Shown here: positions 59,474 through 64,000 of the stretch, piece by piece | Position numbering within the stretch: position 1 is the first letter of the stretch | Layout of the letters: every line of letters begins with the position of its first letter | From: Clarireedia homoeocarpa | Taxonomy: Eukaryota > Ascomycota > Leotiomycetes > Helotiales > Rutstroemiaceae | Direction: 5' to 3' | DNA length: 64,000 nt | NCBI GenBank assembly: GCA_001465935.1 | Contig: LNKV01000036.1 | Span: 1 to 64,000, forward strand | Translations under genes and position numbers: made by a program | The notes under the pieces: generated by a model | What the model was told of the DNA's origin: nothing | Databases searched by the model: none | Seen by the model: the letters and a program-made list of their open reading frames with translations, nothing else

Positions 59474-61787
59474 ATTCGAGTAGCGGGGGGCAATTAGCAC
59501 GCACGCGTCGTGAATGCACACGTACCACGTACCACTACCACGTACCACTACCTACTATGTACCTCGTACCACGCACCTAGCGGCTTGAGGACTGATAGGC
59601 ACAAGCTCGGGGCTTGGGGCTCTTCAGAAGGATGAGAAATCTGTTACAAAGTGCCGCGCTTTGTAATTCTATGTTTCTAATACCCGTGTTTTGCCTCTCA
59701 TCCCAAGGGAATCCATAGAAACATCCTTACGTACATCGCCCACGCAATGAGCCAACGCACTGACTTCCCAACGTTGGCTTGGAGACTGTTTACGAAGCAC
59801 TCACACAGCACCACAAGCAATCCGGCGAAGTCATTAGAAACCACAGTTGCCGAACCGTAGTGCGTAGCTATCACCACTGTGTACTTAGTTTTGTTGATAG
59901 TGCGGTGCGGTGCGGCACAGAGCGGAAATGTCTCTTGTCCTTCACGGAATGCTCCTCAATACCTCAGTACTTGTCTTGGACTCTCGTCACTTCGGCCTTT
60001 TCTTTGGCCTAAGTGGAGCTGGGGTAGCATGATCTACTTCCGTACACCCTTCTCTCCTCTCTTTTCTTATCCTCTCCCGGAAAGCATAGCGGACCAGATA
60101 GTATGCGGTTACATCTTATTTCTTTCCGAACCTGATCAACAGCTGGGTACAGTACATAAATAAACTCACTGAGCAACATCCAAAACGAACAATATTGAAT
60201 TGATCGACGGAAACGACTAGGAAGACCTTGGGCAGCGAACCCATCGAGGGAACAATGGTAATTACATCCCTGTTTGGTGTACTGTACAATCCAATGTAAG
60301 ACCTTGGACCTGCGTTCTGCACCCTGCACTCTGCACGTTAGGAAGTCAGTTGGGAGAGGGCCAAAGGCCCATGAGTGGTGTACCTCAGTTTAGTGGAGGG
60401 AAGCTTACTCGGAACATGTTCCTAGAGCTGGCTAGCTATTACGGAAAAGTAAAGTACGTACATATGGAGCACAAGGGGAATATGCAAAGCAGCACAGCAG
60501 AAAAGCACGCTTACTATCCCTCCTCCCACCCAGCTCCAACAAAAACAATCCATATTATTTATTGCATTCGGGGCTGACTTTGGACTGTTGGATACCCTCA
60601 TGGGTTTTATTTGCCCGTGCCAATTATATCCGAGAAAGTCTCATGGAGAATGATCCCAATGCGGAGACAAAGCCATTTGAAACTAATGCCGACTATATCA
60701 GATTGGGATGCGGATACCCGAAGACGCGAGGGGGGGGGGAGAGGAGGAGACACCAGCTCGGTCGTTTTGTTCAGGCATCCCTGTCGCCCATGAAATCGAC
60801 CACGTCCAATCACTGCCGATATCTTCTTCTTTGTACCGGTTTGTGCCCTTTTCAACATCTTTTAGACACCTTAGTAAGGGACTCTCAAAGCCTCGCATCT
60901 ACCAATGATTTGCTTATCTTGCTCGTAAATTCGGCACCCTCGACGGTTTTCTAGTCACTACTCCGACGGACAACCCGAGTCAAAATCCCCCAGAAAACCC
61001 AAAGTCCAGAATTGCCCTTGTCAAAGTTTTGCTATTTTGTCCTATTATCTACCCAATCATAACCAACCATTGCTCATTTAATCCCAAATCTGGGTAAATG
61101 TACCAAATCATCTCTGGGCTGTCAACACTTTATCCGCGATGCTGGATGCTCTATGGCCGGAACGGTCTCTTTGCCTTCCAGGGATCCTTTCACTTTGCCC
61201 CAGGGAAAAAATGGAAAGGCATGAAGAGGCCCATGATCCCGGCTTGTCATGGAGCCACAGAGCCTGCATGCTTTACTTTCTCGTGTGCCTTTCCACTGGC
61301 GTCTTGGACCTCGCTCCTCTCCGCCTTATACATATGCAGACCCGCAGTCCCCATTCTACTTTTGGACGCTTTCTAATTTACTCTTTTTTCTATCTTCCAG
61401 GTATAGACATACATATAGCATCACACCTTCCCAATATTTACCCATTTTCTTCTTGTTGCCTTTTGAGTTCTTTGTCATCTGATAGTACCCGTCAAAGCAT
61501 CCGGCAATGGCTTCATGAACCCATTGACCTTCTCCTCACGGACCTACGCACCACACAGCGTTCAAAACAAGCTAGTTATTCATTCTACCACCATCACCTG
61601 AAATATATCCTGGAAGGGTAGAAGTGTTTGGGGCCCACACGCACAACAGCACAACGTTGTAGAAATAGTTTCTCATCTTCCTTTCTTTTTACCAGCACAT
61701 AGTCGATCCTGTCTGAGCTTTCGGAAAATCCACGCATCTGTTAGCTCTCAACCGCACCCCTCGTGCCGTTGGCACCCAGTCTTCACA

Positions 61788-63425
61788 ATGAATTCATCTT
61801 CGACGGCTTCCTTCCAAGGAAGGTGTCCTGCTCCGTTTCTCGACGCAAGTCTTTTTCCAAAGACCGGTGGATGTATGTGACTTCTCTCCACTTGAATGTG
61901 CCATGATGCTGACCTTATTCTTAAGTCACGAGTGGAAGATTTTGCTCCAACACTTTGGAAGTTATCTGCTGCCTACCATGTCCACAGAGTGATTGGTTGT
62001 ACTCGGACAACATCAACACCATCACCGAGTCAGCCAACTGGATCAATGTCGCAGGAATGATATGCTCGGCCTTTCTATTGGTATCATTCGCCTTCTTGCC
62101 AGTCGACAAGACCAACAGGCATTACCTTAGTGTATGCTTGACTGTGGCTACTATCATGATGCAGGTGAGTAGAGTTTTCGACGCTGCTGCCGTGCTGAAA
62201 CTAACAAATTCTTCCAATAGTTGGGCTTCATCATACCACTTGGTGCCAAACCAGATCAATGCTTTAACGAAATCACCCCGAATGATATGAATTCGAGCTT
62301 GACATGTGCCTTCTCCGGTGCATTCATAATGGCTGGCGGATGGTGTGGCGTTATGTGGCTATTCCTCCGATCATTGGCCTTGCATTTGCAGATCTGCTGG
62401 CAGGTGGTTATCGGAAAGATGTTCATGTGGGGAGCTCTGGTGACTGGATGGGGAATACCTGCGATTGCGTTGACCTTCGCCTTGATCTTCAGCGGTGTTT
62501 CTTTCCGATTCGGCAACACCTGCCACGTCAACCACAAAGACAGCCTTGCTGATTTCTGGATTCCGTTGCTCGTCTTCTCCGGTGCAACCGTAGTGATGCA
62601 ATTCATCACCTTTGGATACTGTATCAAAGTCTATCTCGCTTCCTTGTCGGACACCTCGAGCACAACGGAAGGTTCTGGAGTCCTTCCATCGTACACAAAC
62701 AGTATCCGAACCATTTCTCCAAGACAAGCCTACCGCCGAGTACGCCGGGTGATTGAATTGCAGTGGAGGGGTATCACCATCGTGCTTTTGATTGTTGCTG
62801 ACGTTATATTCTTTGCAATCGTGTTTGTTTTCATGGATGATCTTGCAACGAATATTCTAAAGGATCCTACAAAGGCTCAGGTGTGGTTAACATGCATTCT
62901 TCGAACTGGTGGTGACAAAAATCAATGTCTTCCGCTAGCGAGCAATTTGGTGGTCAATGAAGCTACCGTGGCCGCGGTTCTTGTCCTGCTATCCGTAAGT
63001 CTTCCCATGTCACCTGCATTGTACTTGCAAGCTAACAAACGTATCAGATGAACGGTATCTGGGCACTACTCTTCATAGGAAGACTGTCCATGTTCACCGG
63101 CTGGTATGAGATGATCCGCGGAAAAGTACGACCCAATAACGAATTCGTCAGTGCAGATGCGCACGCCTACAAAGACCCCGGAACTTACGAAATGCTTAGC
63201 AAAGAACGCGACAATCGAGACAGCAAAAGTGCCGAAACATACACAAGCGTTACGTCATCTGAGATAACCGTCATCTCGCCTGTCGCCAAGAGCGGCCGAG
63301 AAACACCCGATTATTTCGGCAGAGAAGCGAGGTACAAGTCGCCGTCTAGATCATTCTCGTCGCCGAAACCACCACAGTCGTGGGATTCTACAACCACTTA
63401 CGCTCCCCCTATTAATAAGACATAA
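61788..63425 (+). CDS. Frizzled/Smoothened-like seven-helix receptor (fungal GPCR)
   Basis: Exons 61788-61872, 61926-62164, 62221-62994 and 63048-63425 give 491 aa. The ATG opens MNSSSTASFQGRCPAPFLDA; splicing over a 53-bp intron gives GGFTSGRFCSNTLEVICCLP and then CPQSDWLY, a Cys-rich extracellular head with at least six Cys. Seven membrane segments follow: about 60-80, 85-112, 128-150, 165-190, 210-235, 285-310 and 350-385. Blocks GGWCGVMWLFLRSLALHLQI, GWGIPAIALTFALIFSGVSF and FRFGNTCHVN are of the fungal family annotated as Frizzled/Smoothened-like membrane proteins; the last loop Cys may pair outside the cell. The tail (about 400-491) is polar with many Ser/Thr and Lys/Arg, a plausible site for phosphorylation or G-protein contact. 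Ligand and coupling are unknown. Family call is by recall of motif style, exon model is firm. Confidence 0.7.
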
Positions 63426-64000
63426 CCAACGGGGTAGCGAAGGAAATTTTTCTTGTTTTTGATTCTTCAATCTACCTTCGACAATCAATTCCACAACCCT
63501 CGTACCCAAGGTCAAAGGAGCCTCCAGGGTGCGTAAGGATGACAGCTGGACAACCAAGTCAAGGAGGAAGACTCACTGTAAATTGTTGTGGACGGGACGG
63601 ATAGGAAATCATACTCGGTGGCTGGTAAGACAGCTGGCTGCATAATAAGGAAGGCCGGCCGGTCGGTCGGAATGGGGAATTAAAGAGACAGGTCGAGGTT
63701 TGGACTCCGGTCTAGTGAATGGCGGGCGAATAGGAAGGGAAAGGAACGGAACAGAACTGCTTCATGGCAGGCATGGCATGCATGGCATGCATGAACATAT
63801 CACGAAACTATATACCCTTATTATTGTTATTATTGTTGACAAAAAGTTGTCGAAAGGAAAAAAATACTGCTATGCTTTTAAGGCTAGTGTGTACATATAT
63901 GTACCAATTAGATCTTTGGGGACTAGACTGAGGAGGTCTGATTTGAGCAGTGCAGTGCGATACTGGCTAGCTCATACTTATATATTAATGCTCTATTTAC
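63426..64000. other. 3' flank of the receptor gene
   Basis: No gene. It contains GGCCGGCCGGTCGGTCGG (about 63653-63670) and short GGCATGCAT repeats (about 63769-63792). A gene may begin beyond the window. Confidence 0.6.

Larger units (their letters stand above)
54351..61787. other. Gene-poor region, no supported gene
   Basis: 7.4 kb of balanced composition. Many frames of 60-160 codons exist on both strands, but none shows a domain, a splice-joined neighbour or low-complexity-free coding pattern (the longest, 61139-61621, 160 codons, is Cys/Ser/Leu-rich and unrecognised). Short repeats inside: poly(G) at 56167-56183, GGTACT repeats near 57719-57746, a 30-bp duplication at 59414-59473, and GTACCAC repeats at about 59520-59580. 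The last several hundred bases include the receptor promoter. Confidence 0.6.

Noticed and set aside
61139..61621. 160-codon frame upstream of the receptor gene
   Set aside because: Leu/Ser/Cys-rich without ordered motifs; overlapping frames of similar length exist; no homologue style is recognised.

Overview
The window is nuclear DNA of a filamentous ascomycete. Evidence: short introns (about 50-75 bp) with GTAAGT/GTATGT-type donors, CTAAC/CTAAT branch points and TAG/CAG acceptors; LTR retrotransposons mutated to extreme AT content in the manner of repeat-induced point mutation (RIP); and fungal single-copy genes (Mex67, Bub2, Erv46, CENP-K, Rnc1-like KH protein). The gene content and the AT-rich/GC-balanced two-compartment layout suggest a Leotiomycete (Helotiales-like), but this is inference and no species can be named from the sequence alone.

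Region 1 (1 to about 17.6 kb) is an AT-rich, gene-free block. It holds one complete but heavily mutated Ty3/Gypsy chromovirus-type element (2446-9092, 217-bp LTRs, 5-bp target duplication ATATT) and two copies of a 2.1-kb LTR element that seems to carry only a gag-like reading frame (10505-12583 and 13408-15519, 187/188-bp LTRs). The LTR ends and polypurine region of the small elements resemble those of the large one, so the small ones look like its non-autonomous dependants. An assembly gap of 892 N (16455-17346) lies in the same block.

Region 2 (about 18.8 to 49 kb) is a normal gene-dense segment with ten intact genes, all assembled here from exons in frame: GH47 alpha-mannosidase (-), an ABM/dimeric alpha-beta barrel-like protein (-), a three-KH RNA-binding protein (-), CENP-K (+), a Nif1/Dsf2-like Sel1-repeat protein (-), Erv46 (-), Mex67 (+), a SulP sulfate permease (-), Bub2 (+) and an Aim6-like secreted phosphodiesterase (+). 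The functions are housekeeping and unrelated: glycoprotein trimming, ER-Golgi transport, mRNA export, mRNA binding, kinetochore and mitotic exit control, sulfate uptake. There is no sign of a biosynthetic cluster.

Region 3 (about 49 to 61.8 kb) is gene-poor. It begins with a decayed locus: a broken HET (heterokaryon incompatibility) domain (about 50.1-50.5 kb), a linker with acidic repeats, and a broken tandem CbxX/SpoVK-type AAA+ ATPase (about 52.3-54.35 kb). Several of the stops fit C-to-T or G-to-A changes. The pieces lie in order on one strand and may be one former HET-AAA gene. From 54.4 to 61.8 kb I see no supportable gene, only short repeats.

Region 4 (61.8-64 kb) holds an intact four-exon Frizzled/Smoothened-like seven-helix receptor.
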